Shown: piece after piece, positions 1-5,790 of the stretch
Numbering within the stretch: position 1 is the first letter of the stretch
Layout: every line of letters starts with the position of its first letter
From: Gammaproteobacteria bacterium
Lineage (GTDB): Bacteria > Pseudomonadota > Gammaproteobacteria > SZUA-229
Direction: 5' to 3'
Assembly (NCBI GenBank): GCA_030637945.1
Contig: DAOWFN010000119.1
Span: 1 to 6,981, forward strand
Length of the DNA: 6,981 bases
Translations under genes and position numbers: made by a program
Notes under the pieces: model-generated
What the model was told of the DNA's origin: nothing
The model's input: the letters and a program-made list of their open reading frames with translations, nothing else
The model's database searches: none

Positions 1-977
1 GCCATGCAGTTTTTACCCAGTAACTTTTCAATCTGTTTTACTTTTTCGTGAACTTCGTCCTGATTGGTACCATGCACCATGGCGAACAGATTGTAGCGCC
101 ACATGGGCAGATGCCGGGGACGCTGGTAACAGTGGCTGACAAAATCCAGCTGGCCGATAATGTTTCCCAGTTCGGTAAGTTTATCGTCGTTCACATCCCA
201 GACCGTCATACCATTTGCAGTCAGGCCAAGTTTATAGTGGTTAGGCACAGCGCCGATGCGACGGATAATGCCGTTTGATAACAATTTTTCCAGTCGTTGT
301 ATAACATCATCCTGGGTGATGCCGATATTGTTTGCAATGGTTTGATAAGGGCTGTGTTCTATAGGGAAGCCTGATTGCGTGACGCTGATCAGCTTCCTGT
401 CTATATTATCAAGAAGATTGCTCTCGTTGCTAAGCTGGTTACCGGCTTGTTGGTCCGTGGGATCAGGTACAGGGATCGTAGTGTGTTTACCGTTGGCGGA
501 TAAGTGCAGCCATAGACCGATATAAAATTCCTGTAGTTTGGGGAAATTATATACTGTCAGTCCAGTGGTTTTTTCGATCGAAGAAAGAATCTGAGCCAGT
601 TCCTCTGGCGTTTCTGTCGCCAGTACAAACCACATGTTAAGTTCATGTTCGCGTTTGTAATTGTGTGCGACTTCCGGATACGTGTTAACCAGTTCGGTTA
701 CGATTTCGTATCTTTCCTGTGGTACGGAAATAGCGGCCAGAGTTAGTCCGCCACCGAGTTTTGCAGCGTCATACAAAGGCCCAAAGCGAGTCAGTATTTT
801 TTTATTTTTTAATTCTTTAACTGTTTCTATAAGCTCATTTTCTGAGCAGTTAAGTTGTTCTGCAACGCTCAGGAAGGGATGCTCCTGCAGAGGAAAGTTG
901 CCCTGAAAATTGTTGATAAAGGCGCGTTCCAGCCCTGATAGTTCGATGCCTGATGGTTTTAAGTCGGTTGCTCGCAT
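1..977 (-). CDS. nirGH: NirG-NirH fusion, siroheme decarboxylase subunits (3' end cut by window)
   Basis: I translated 325 codons from the ATG at 977 to the window edge. Residues about 14-160 match the short NirG type: an AsnC/Lrp-like winged helix (about 35-65, ending ILTRFGPLY) and the motif KREHELNMWFV at 108-118. A linker rich in N, D, Q and P (about 161-188) follows. Residues about 189-325 match the long NirH type: a second winged helix (IIRRIGAVPNHY 237-248), TANGMTVWDV 253-262, SHCYQRPRHLP 281-291 and YNLFAMVHG 295-303. NirD/L/G/H proteins in denitrifiers decarboxylate the two acetate side chains of siroheme to 12,18-didecarboxysiroheme in the cytoplasm. The G and H parts are usually separate genes, though fused NirDL forms are known. 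About 20-25 residues are probably missing. It starts 9 nt after the nirL stop, in the same frame, with no clear Shine-Dalgarno, so reinitiation is likely. The family is certain; the G/H assignment within it is inference. Confidence 0.9.
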   Translation of the reverse strand, partial: MRATDLKPSGIELSGLERAFINNFQGNFPLQEHPFLSVAEQLNCSENELIETVKELKNKKILTRFGPLYDAAKLGGGLTLAAISVPQERYEIVTELVNTYPEVAHNYKREHELNMWFVLATETPEELAQILSSIEKTTGLTVYNFPKLQEFYIGLWLHLSANGKHTTIPVPDPTDQQAGNQLSNESNLLDNIDRKLISVTQSGFPIEHSPYQTIANNIGITQDDVIQRLEKLLSNGIIRRIGAVPNHYKLGLTANGMTVWDVNDDKLTELGNIIGQLDFVSHCYQRPRHLPMWRYNLFAMVHGTNQDEVHEKVKQIEKLLGKNCM

Positions 978-986
978 AACGTTAAA

Positions 987-1565
987 TTATTTAACCAGAC
1001 GAAGTTTTGCGGATTTGTTATTTGCTGTTTTCTGCTCAGCTGCAGGTGTATAATTTTTTTCTGTATAACTGGCGCCGCGTTGTTTGAAGCGTCGCGTGCT
1101 GAATAAAATGGTATGTTCGATATTTTGTAAGCCGCAGCTCTCAACGATTTCTGCCACTTTTCTTGTCACTTCTTCACGGTCGCTGCCATGCACCATGGTG
1201 AACAGATTGTATGACCAGTCGGGCAGGCGACGAGGGCGGCGATAGCTGAGGGTGACGCAGGAATATTTGCCGATGCACATGCCGAGTTCTTCGACCCTGT
1301 CATCAGGCACGTCCCATACCACCATGCCATTAGCGGTATAACCCAGTTCTTTGTGACGCACTACAACACCATAACGTTTGATGGCACCGTTATCCATTAG
1401 ATGTTGAAGTCGTGAGATAACATCCTGTTCTGTAGTGCCCAGCTGTTTTGCTATTTCAGCATAGGGGCGGCTGGCAACGGGCAGGCCACGCTCTACTGCT
1501 TTGATCAGGGCTCTGTCTTCAGCGGTTATCTGTATGACATTTTTATTTAATTCAACTGTGCTCAT
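987..1565 (-). CDS. nirL: NirL-type siroheme decarboxylase subunit
   Basis: A 192-residue AsnC/Lrp-like protein of the heme d1 pathway, not a transcription regulator. It shows a winged-helix N-terminus (about 15-66, with YAEIAKQLGTTEQDVISRL), then GYTANGMVVWDV (75-86) and the long-subunit signature RPRRLPDWSYNLFTMVHG (110-127). With NirD, NirG and NirH it removes the C12 and C18 acetate carboxyls of siroheme in the cytoplasm. Where the downstream NirH half has SHCY (281-284), this protein has TLSY (105-108), so a histidine is replaced by leucine. From memory that is typical of NirL and is why I call it L rather than H. The family is usually about 170-175 residues; this one has a basic C-terminal tail of roughly 25 residues (about 168-192). 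The start lies 10 nt after the nirD stop with a weak GAGA ribosome site. Confidence 0.88.
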   Translation of the reverse strand: MSTVELNKNVIQITAEDRALIKAVERGLPVASRPYAEIAKQLGTTEQDVISRLQHLMDNGAIKRYGVVVRHKELGYTANGMVVWDVPDDRVEELGMCIGKYSCVTLSYRRPRRLPDWSYNLFTMVHGSDREEVTRKVAEIVESCGLQNIEHTILFSTRRFKQRGASYTEKNYTPAAEQKTANNKSAKLRLVK

Positions 1566-1575
1566 GATCGCTGTC

Positions 1576-2055
1576 TCATCTCAGGGCGCTTGTCTTTAGT
1601 TTAAAACCCAGGTCGATAAAGTAGTCATCCAGCATCGGCAGTGACATCAATGGATATTCGGCGTGCTGTTCGATCTCATGTAATACGATATCCAGATGCT
1701 CTTTGCTGGACGCTGTAACCACGAACCAGATGTTGTATTCGTGTTCGCGTTCATAGTTGTGGTTTACTTCAGGAAAGGCGCTGATGATACGAGCGACACA
1801 TTCCAGATCATGTTCAGGTACGGCCATTGCCGCCAGTGTACTGACGCCGATTCTGTTGGGTCGAAATACCGGACCGACACGGCTGATGACGCCGCGTTCC
1901 TGCAGTGACTTTATGCTCTGTAAAACTTTTTCTTCACTCACACCTAGCTGTTTTGCCATGTCTGCATAGGGTGTCACTGATAATGACATATCGCGCTGAT
2001 AGTCATTCAACAAGTGCTGTTCCAGTGGTGAGAAATCGTTAATTGAATCTGCCAT
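1576..2055 (-). CDS. nirD: NirD-type siroheme decarboxylase subunit
   Basis: A 159-residue short-type subunit of siroheme decarboxylase in heme d1 synthesis. An AsnC/Lrp-like winged helix occupies about residues 10-62 (YADMAKQLGVSEEKVLQSI, then GVISRVGPVFRPN). The second domain has VNHNYEREHEYNIWFVV (97-113), which contains the conserved R-E-H segment of this family. The C-terminus LDDYFIDLGFKL (142-153) is the NirD-like ending and separates it from the NirG half downstream, which ends LQEFYIGLWLHL. Usual NirD length is about 150, so it is complete. The gap to nirF is 29 nt and an AGGT ribosome site lies 9 nt before the ATG. The D versus G assignment rests on gene order (F-D-L-G-H as in Pseudomonas) and the C-terminal motif. 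General annotation pipelines tend to label such proteins Lrp/AsnC regulators, which would mislead here. Confidence 0.9.
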   Translation of the reverse strand: MADSINDFSPLEQHLLNDYQRDMSLSVTPYADMAKQLGVSEEKVLQSIKSLQERGVISRVGPVFRPNRIGVSTLAAMAVPEHDLECVARIISAFPEVNHNYEREHEYNIWFVVTASSKEHLDIVLHEIEQHAEYPLMSLPMLDDYFIDLGFKLKTSALR

Positions 2056-2084
2056 AGTTTTAGACCTGTGTTACATGTTCTCTG

Positions 2085-3248
2085 TTATAAGCCGATACGA
2101 TGTGCGCGTGATGTAAAGAAGATGCCACTGGGCTTCTTCGCGTCAAACGTTACCAGTTGTTCAAAAGTTTCTGTATTAAATACTGCCAGGCGATCTTCAT
2201 CGCGTACTGATGCCCACACCTGTCCACCGCGTGGTTCGAATTCCATGTGTAATACCCCTTTGCCGGGCGTCAGTGTCTTAATGATTTTCAGTGACTGGGT
2301 ATCGATCACCTGTAATGTATCGTTATTGGGTACGGCGAAGTTAACCCAGATGTTACGACCGTCGGGACGCGCCATAACAAAAACCGGCTGACCATGTACT
2401 TTGATGCGTCCGGCTTCAGTCCAGTCCAGTGTATTGATTACCAGCACTTCGTGGCGACCAACGGCGGGTACGAAAGCAAAGTGACCAGCTATCGCCCAGC
2501 CTTCGAGGTGTGGCATCTTGTAAACGGGCAGTTTCTTCTCGCCTTTGCCATAGCCGTCAAGAATACGTTTTACACCGGCATCGAGATTCCAGAGGTCAAG
2601 CATCGCCATGCCGTCTTCACCAAACAGACCGGCGATATAATAACGGCCATCCGGTGTGATCAATGCATCATAGGGATTTCTGCCGATGTTTTTAAACTTT
2701 GTGATTTTGGGTTTACTGCTGTCGGACAGGTCAGCTACCCAGATCTCATCGCCATCCCACAGGCTGAAAATAAATTTCTGTCCCGGTGCATCAACCAGTC
2801 CGATCACTTTGGAAAGCAGACCATCGTTGCCATAAGTTGCTGGAATATCAGCGACCAGCGCTAATGTTTCGGCATCAAAAATTTTCACACCGCCGGGTTT
2901 GTAATTTGATACAGCTATCAGGCGACCATCCTGTGAGATAGCACCGCCAATACTGTTGCCCGATTGCATGATGCGTTTGATGATCTTTTTATTAACGATA
3001 TCGATTTTTGTTAAGCCGCCATCACGACCGAAGATGTAGGCAAATTGTTCGTCACGTGAATATACGGCGGAGGCGTGCGATAGATCACCTAGTCCTTCGA
3101 TCCTGCCCAGGCTGGAGTTGGTGCTGGTCTCGATGATCTGTACGCTGCCATCAGCCCGTTCGATCACGATACCAAGATCGCCGGTGCCACGTGCACCAGC
3201 ATTTTGTGACAATACAAAAGCGATGATGAGTAAGATAGATCGAAGCAT
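2085..3248 (-). CDS. nirF: Heme d1 biosynthesis protein NirF (periplasmic beta-propeller)
   Basis: A 387-residue protein required for heme d1 maturation. It is related to the C-terminal d1-binding propeller of cytochrome cd1 nitrite reductase NirS and of NirN. It has an N-terminal signal sequence (MLRSILLIIAFVLSQNAGA) with no lipobox cysteine, so a soluble periplasmic form is expected, unlike the lipoprotein form reported in Pseudomonas aeruginosa. Conserved blocks include GTGDLGIVIERADGSVQI (21-38), GDLSHASAVYSRD (54-66), FGRDGGLTKID (73-83), GNSIGGAISQDG (97-108) and the C-terminal KPSGIFFTSRAHRIGL. There is no N-terminal CxxCH cytochrome domain, which excludes NirS and NirN. Family work shows it binds dihydro-heme d1; its exact catalytic step is not settled. 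The ATG overlaps the nirC stop as TAATG, so the two are probably translationally coupled. Length matches the usual 390 or so. Confidence 0.96.
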   Translation of the reverse strand: MLRSILLIIAFVLSQNAGARGTGDLGIVIERADGSVQIIETSTNSSLGRIEGLGDLSHASAVYSRDEQFAYIFGRDGGLTKIDIVNKKIIKRIMQSGNSIGGAISQDGRLIAVSNYKPGGVKIFDAETLALVADIPATYGNDGLLSKVIGLVDAPGQKFIFSLWDGDEIWVADLSDSSKPKITKFKNIGRNPYDALITPDGRYYIAGLFGEDGMAMLDLWNLDAGVKRILDGYGKGEKKLPVYKMPHLEGWAIAGHFAFVPAVGRHEVLVINTLDWTEAGRIKVHGQPVFVMARPDGRNIWVNFAVPNNDTLQVIDTQSLKIIKTLTPGKGVLHMEFEPRGGQVWASVRDEDRLAVFNTETFEQLVTFDAKKPSGIFFTSRAHRIGL

Positions 3249-3631
3249 TACTTCGCGCCCTTAGCTAGTTTGGTCTGCATGATGCTGCCGCTCTGTAACT
3301 GCTCTGTAATCCACATCGCATCGTTGCGGCTTAGCATGCTTTTCCATGGTGGCATCGCTGTGTTTGTACGACCTTCTAAAATCGTTGTTACCAGGTACTC
3401 TTTGGATTTTCCTGATAATGTCTCAGGCAGCAATGCCGGGCCAAGGCCACCTTTTAGTGTCATGCCGTGGCAGGAGCCACAATCATGTTTAAGAAAATAC
3501 ATCAGCTCATTTTGACGCACAGAAGTTACTTCCGATAAAGCGGTCCCAGCTATGGCAGACTGCGTAGCCAGAAGAGTGATGCCCAGAAAAACACATTCTG
3601 GAAAACTAGTTTTGAAGAGCATTTTTCTCAT
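3248..3631 (-). CDS. nirC: Small periplasmic cytochrome c NirC
   Basis: A monoheme cytochrome c encoded between nirE and nirF. I choose the ATG at 3631 (127 residues, MRKMLFKTSF...). AAGAGAG at 3640-3646 sits 8 nt upstream, and residues 1-29 then form a normal signal peptide: a basic start, a hydrophobic stretch FLGITLLATQSAIA, and cleavage after SAIA. The frame also opens further upstream to 3727, but that would add 32 polar residues before the signal peptide and overlap nirE by more than 100 nt. Heme attachment is CGSCH at 51-55. Met93 in TAMPPW is the likely distal ligand. NirC is thought to carry electrons in the periplasm, to NirS or as partner of the last d1 synthesis steps. It overlaps the nirE end by 26 nt and nirF by 1 nt. 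Cytochrome c type is certain from sequence; the NirC name comes from context. Confidence 0.88.
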   Translation of the reverse strand: MRKMLFKTSFPECVFLGITLLATQSAIAGTALSEVTSVRQNELMYFLKHDCGSCHGMTLKGGLGPALLPETLSGKSKEYLVTTILEGRTNTAMPPWKSMLSRNDAMWITEQLQSGSIMQTKLAKGAK

Positions 3632-4430
3632 GCAGGTCGCTCTCTTCAAGTTGGCTTTCTGCAAGCCGTTTTTCTTCGAGTGATGACTGAAACCAGTCAA
3701 GTTCATCAGCAAGCGATACCACTTCACCGATGATGATCATTACTGGCGCTTTCATCTGTTGTTGGTGTATAGCGTCGTTCAATTGTTCGAGTGTGGTAAT
3801 CACACGCTGTTGAGACTCTGTTGTTCCATCTTGAACAGCGGCAGCAGGTGTCGAAGCTGGCAGTCCAGCATCGATCAATGAATGCACTGCCAGTGGCAGG
3901 TTTGAAAGTCCCATATAGATGACAATTGTAGAATCTGGATCAGCGATGGATTTCCAGTTGAGATCAAGTGGCTCACCGTTATTAAAATGACCGGTAATAA
4001 ACTGTACTCTGCGACTCATACCGCGATGTGTCAGCGGGATGCCGCTGTAGGAACTACAGCCAGATGCAGCAGTAATGCCGGGCACAACTTCAAAAGTTAT
4101 ATCGTGTTTTTTTAGTGCCAGAACTTCTTCACCGCCGCGGCCAAACATATAGGGGTCACCGCCTTTGAGTCGTACGATTTTACGACCGGCTTTTGCCAGG
4201 TTGACGATGATTTCATTGATCTGTTTTTGCGGAACGCAATGGTTACCGACTTCTTTGCCAACGGAAATACGGCTGACACCGGCTGGGATCAGGCTTAGAA
4301 TATCAGCAGATACGAGACGGTCATAAACAACAACATCGGCTTGCTGAAGTAAACGTACCGCTTTAACGGTCATCAGATCAACGTCGCCTGGGCCGGCGCC
4401 AACCAGTGATACAAAGCCTTTTTTAGTCAT
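3606..4430 (-). CDS. nirE: Uroporphyrinogen-III C-methyltransferase (NirE/CobA type)
   Basis: A 274-residue SAM-dependent enzyme that methylates uroporphyrinogen III at C2 and C7 to precorrin-2, the entry to siroheme and heme d1. Signatures in order are VGAGPGD (10-16, SAM loop), VVYDRLVS (34-41), RLKGGDPYMFGRGGEE (87-102, the substrate arginine/glutamate region), VPGITAASG (116-124), GIPLTHR (130-136), and VIYMG (170-174). It lacks the CysG N-terminal dehydrogenase/chelatase domain, so another enzyme must make siroheme. Placement at the head of a nir cluster points to the dedicated NirE paralogue rather than a housekeeping CobA. The last 25 residues or so are a charged tail (EEKRLAESQLEESDLHEK) beyond the usual core. 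AGGAGG lies 9 nt before the ATG, the strongest ribosome site in the operon, fitting the first gene of a transcript. Confidence 0.94.
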   Translation of the reverse strand: MTKKGFVSLVGAGPGDVDLMTVKAVRLLQQADVVVYDRLVSADILSLIPAGVSRISVGKEVGNHCVPQKQINEIIVNLAKAGRKIVRLKGGDPYMFGRGGEEVLALKKHDITFEVVPGITAASGCSSYSGIPLTHRGMSRRVQFITGHFNNGEPLDLNWKSIADPDSTIVIYMGLSNLPLAVHSLIDAGLPASTPAAAVQDGTTESQQRVITTLEQLNDAIHQQQMKAPVMIIIGEVVSLADELDWFQSSLEEKRLAESQLEESDLHEKNALQN

Positions 4431-4439
4431 CGATATCTG

Positions 4440-4445
4440 CCTCCT
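4440..4445 (-). promoter_or_regulatory. Ribosome binding site of nirE
   Basis: The minus strand reads AGGAGG, a complete Shine-Dalgarno core, 9 nt before the nirE ATG. It confirms the start at 4430. It contrasts with the weak sites inside the operon, where translation is probably coupled. Confidence 0.85.
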
Positions 4446-4511
4446 GAATCTGCCTATAAGCGCCGTCGCCTTTTACAGAAAATTGATTTTTTCAAAAAGG
4501 CTCAGGTGTTG

Positions 4512-4556
4512 ATGATATTGGATTGCTTGGGCCTATATGTCATTGATTTAGGTCAA
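4512..4556 (-). promoter_or_regulatory. Candidate FNR/Dnr-dependent promoter of the heme d1 operon
   Basis: On the minus strand TTGAC-ctaa-ATCAA (4543-4556) matches the FNR/Anr/Dnr consensus TTGAT-N4-ATCAA at 9 of 10 positions. A TATCAT -10-like hexamer (4512-4517, 5 of 6) follows after 25 nt, placing the box near -44 of a start around 4505. FNR-family class II sites usually sit at -41.5, so the fit is close but not exact; CAATAT three bases nearer is an alternative -10. The predicted leader to nirE is about 75 nt. FNR senses lack of oxygen and Dnr/NNR senses NO; the box alone cannot tell which one acts. Confidence 0.55.
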
Positions 4557-4694
4557 GCTATGCTGATGTTGTCTGTAACTCAGTTAAATGTTGCGTATAG
4601 TCGTTTATCGTAAATTGCAGGGCATACTGAACAGCCTGATTGTACGGCGGTTTGCCGGATATTCTCTGGTGCCGTTCTATTTTTTGCTATGGAT

Positions 4695-4737
4695 TTGACA
4701 CAGATCATTTTGGTTTGTATCAGCTTACGACTACAAT
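4695..4737 (+). promoter_or_regulatory. Candidate FNR/Dnr-type promoter of the hemerythrin gene
   Basis: TTGAC-acag-ATCAT (4695-4708) matches TTGAT-N4-ATCAA at 8 of 10 positions. After 23 nt comes TACAAT (4732-4737, 5 of 6 to TATAAT). This puts the box centre near -42 relative to a start around 4744, almost the standard class II spacing of -41.5. The predicted leader is about 80 nt. TTGAC at the box start could also be read as a -35, but the gap to TACAAT (about 31-32 nt) is far too long for that, which favours activator use. Confidence 0.45.
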
Positions 4738-4748
4738 GTGCTAGTCGT
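4727..4748. promoter_or_regulatory. Perfect 7-bp dyad, possible operator
   Basis: ACGACTA (4727-4733) and TAGTCGT (4742-4748) form a perfect inverted repeat with an 8-nt spacer. It covers the candidate -10 hexamer and the predicted transcription start of the hemerythrin promoter, where a repressor would block RNA polymerase. TAGTCGT also occurs alone at 4598-4604. No T-run follows, so it is not a terminator. I do not recognise the regulator family. Confidence 0.4.
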
Positions 4749-4811
4749 TGTCTGCATTACGTAGTATCGTGTGCGGGTAATCAGAATAATGTCTTCAACT
4801 AATCGTTTTAT

Positions 4812-4817
4812 AAGGAA
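4812..4817 (+). promoter_or_regulatory. Ribosome binding site of the hemerythrin gene
   Basis: AAGGAA lies 8 nt before the ATG at 4826 and supports that start over the internal methionines at codons 5, 11 and 13. Confidence 0.7.
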
Positions 4818-4825
4818 CAAATTGC

Positions 4826-5410
4826 ATGAAAAAAAATATGTGCCGGAATAAAAAAATGTGTATGTTCGGTGTATCGTTGCTTATTCTGACACTGGTCGTA
4901 GGTGCGATACTGGGACTGCTTGCAGGTCCTACCAGCCCGATCACATGGACTCTGATAGCAATATTGGTAGTTATTCCATTCGTTCATAAAAAATTGGCAT
5001 CAAACCAGTTTGTTGAATGGAAAGATGATTACAGCGTCGGCATTGATTCCATCGATCAGCAACACAAAAAATTGTTGAATCTGATTAACCAGTTGCAGAC
5101 AGCGGTTGACTATTCGACGGGCGAACAATTTGAACGTGAAGCACTGGACGAACTTGTCGACTACACAAAAACGCATTTCACCTATGAAGAAGGTTTAATG
5201 CGAGATAATGATTATCCTGGTTTTGCAGCACACAAGGAGCAGCACGAAAAGATGTTTAATAAAGTGCGTGAAGTGCTTGCTGAGTACGAGCAGGATCATG
5301 ATGCCGCAATGAGTAATGCTGCGGAATACCTCAAGGACTGGTTGATAAAACACATCAATGGCACCGACAAAGAATACAGCAGTTATTTAATTGGTAAAGG
5401 TGTGAAGTGA
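4826..5410 (+). CDS. Membrane-anchored bacteriohemerythrin
   Basis: A 194-residue protein with a short basic, cysteine-containing N-terminus (MKKNMCRNKKMCM), two hydrophobic helices (about 14-33 and 38-53) separated by a GPTSP turn, then a complete hemerythrin four-helix domain (about 62-190). All seven diiron ligands are visible: His80, His117 and Glu121 (HFTYE), His136 and His140 (HKEQH), His176 and Asp181 (HINGTD). Bacteriohemerythrins bind O2 reversibly and some bind NO. With two helices close together and basic residues at both ends (KKNMCRNKK before, HKK after), the domain is most likely cytoplasmic, tethered under the membrane; this is inferred from the positive-inside rule. Known roles include O2 delivery to membrane enzymes and sensing. 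There is no attached methyl-accepting, kinase or GGDEF domain, so storage, delivery or scavenging is likelier than signalling. It is divergent from the heme d1 operon and shares its FNR-type control motif. Confidence 0.93.
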   Translation: MKKNMCRNKKMCMFGVSLLILTLVVGAILGLLAGPTSPITWTLIAILVVIPFVHKKLASNQFVEWKDDYSVGIDSIDQQHKKLLNLINQLQTAVDYSTGEQFEREALDELVDYTKTHFTYEEGLMRDNDYPGFAAHKEQHEKMFNKVREVLAEYEQDHDAAMSNAAEYLKDWLIKHINGTDKEYSSYLIGKGVK

Positions 5411-5420
5411 TTCTTATGTC

Positions 5421-5783
5421 GTGAAAACATTTTTTCTACTTATAACACTTACGCAAAACGGTGTAGGTGATATCAATGCTTCTTTTGTTAATACTGAAAC
5501 GCTGGAGCAGTGTCAGCAAAAATCTTTGATGGTCGATAATGTGTTTTCCGCTTCAAAAATCCCGGTAATAGAAAGCCGCTGTATAAAAAGTAATTTGCAA
5601 TTCTCTGAATTTGGCCACGCTTCAAATTCCAGCAGAATTCGAAATTTTTATCTGGTTTACTTCAGAGCAGATACAGTACAGATTTCAGCCGTTTCTGATT
5701 GGCAGACTTGTATGGATAAGCAAAGGGAAGGCGAGAAGCTGGAAAAAGTTTATTGTAGTAGTTCTGTTCAATCTATCCAATGA
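5421..5783 (+). CDS. Small four-cysteine protein, unknown function
   Basis: I do not recognise this 120-residue protein. The only usable start is the GTG at 5421, because the frame is closed by a TGA at 5403-5405 and the ATG at 5416 meets a stop after one codon. There is no good Shine-Dalgarno. The gene begins 10 nt after the hemerythrin stop, so coupled translation is likely. The N-terminus MKTFFLLITL is short and hydrophobic and may be a weak signal peptide without an obvious cleavage site. Four cysteines (31, 54, 97, 112) fall in two pairs with spacings of 23 and 15, each following a hydrophobic/aromatic stretch (ASFVNTETLEQC, AVSDWQTC). This suggests two disulfides in an exported protein with an internal pseudo-repeat. 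The region is visibly richer in A and T than the nir operon. Coding is supported by the clean frame, position and spaced cysteines; function is open. Confidence 0.65.
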   Translation: MKTFFLLITLTQNGVGDINASFVNTETLEQCQQKSLMVDNVFSASKIPVIESRCIKSNLQFSEFGHASNSSRIRNFYLVYFRADTVQISAVSDWQTCMDKQREGEKLEKVYCSSSVQSIQ

Positions 5784-5790
5784 TGTAATA

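Larger units (their letters stand above)
4431..4825. other. Divergent regulatory region between nirE and the hemerythrin gene
   Basis: This 395-nt gap between divergently transcribed genes holds no convincing coding frame. What I see in it is the nirE ribosome site, a leftward FNR/Dnr-like promoter (4512-4556), a rightward FNR/Dnr-like promoter (4695-4737), a dyad over the latter (4727-4748), a further lone copy of the dyad half-site TAGTCGT at 4598-4604, and the hemerythrin ribosome site. The stretch 4610-4690 shows only a minor CGGC-N5-GCCG dyad and nothing I can name. Confidence 0.7.

Noticed and set aside
48..278. Plus-strand open frame near the left edge
   Set aside because: It lies opposite the NirH half of the fused gene, which has clear family motifs. 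This one is its antisense shadow.
987..2055. The winged-helix proteins as Lrp/AsnC transcription regulators
   Set aside because: They carry the siroheme decarboxylase signatures (REHxxNxWFV and RPRxLPxWxYNLFxMVHG) and sit in order in a heme d1 operon.
3632..3727. Upstream 32-codon extension of nirC
   Set aside because: It places polar residues ahead of the signal peptide and runs inside the nirE coding region, while a good ribosome site supports the ATG at 3631.
4483..4495. TTGA-N5-TCAA as a further FNR-type box before nirE
   Set aside because: The half-sites are one base too close (FNR sites need TTGA-N6-TCAA), and the centre is a plain T-run.
4596..4601. TATAGT as a -10 for the hemerythrin gene
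   Set aside because: It matches 5 of 6, but no acceptable -35 lies 16-18 nt upstream, and it would give a leader of more than 200 nt. TACAAT at 4732 with the upstream box fits better.
4826..5410. The hemerythrin as a chemoreceptor or cyclic-di-GMP signalling protein
   Set aside because: The protein ends just after the hemerythrin fold, with no methyl-accepting, HAMP, GGDEF or kinase domain.
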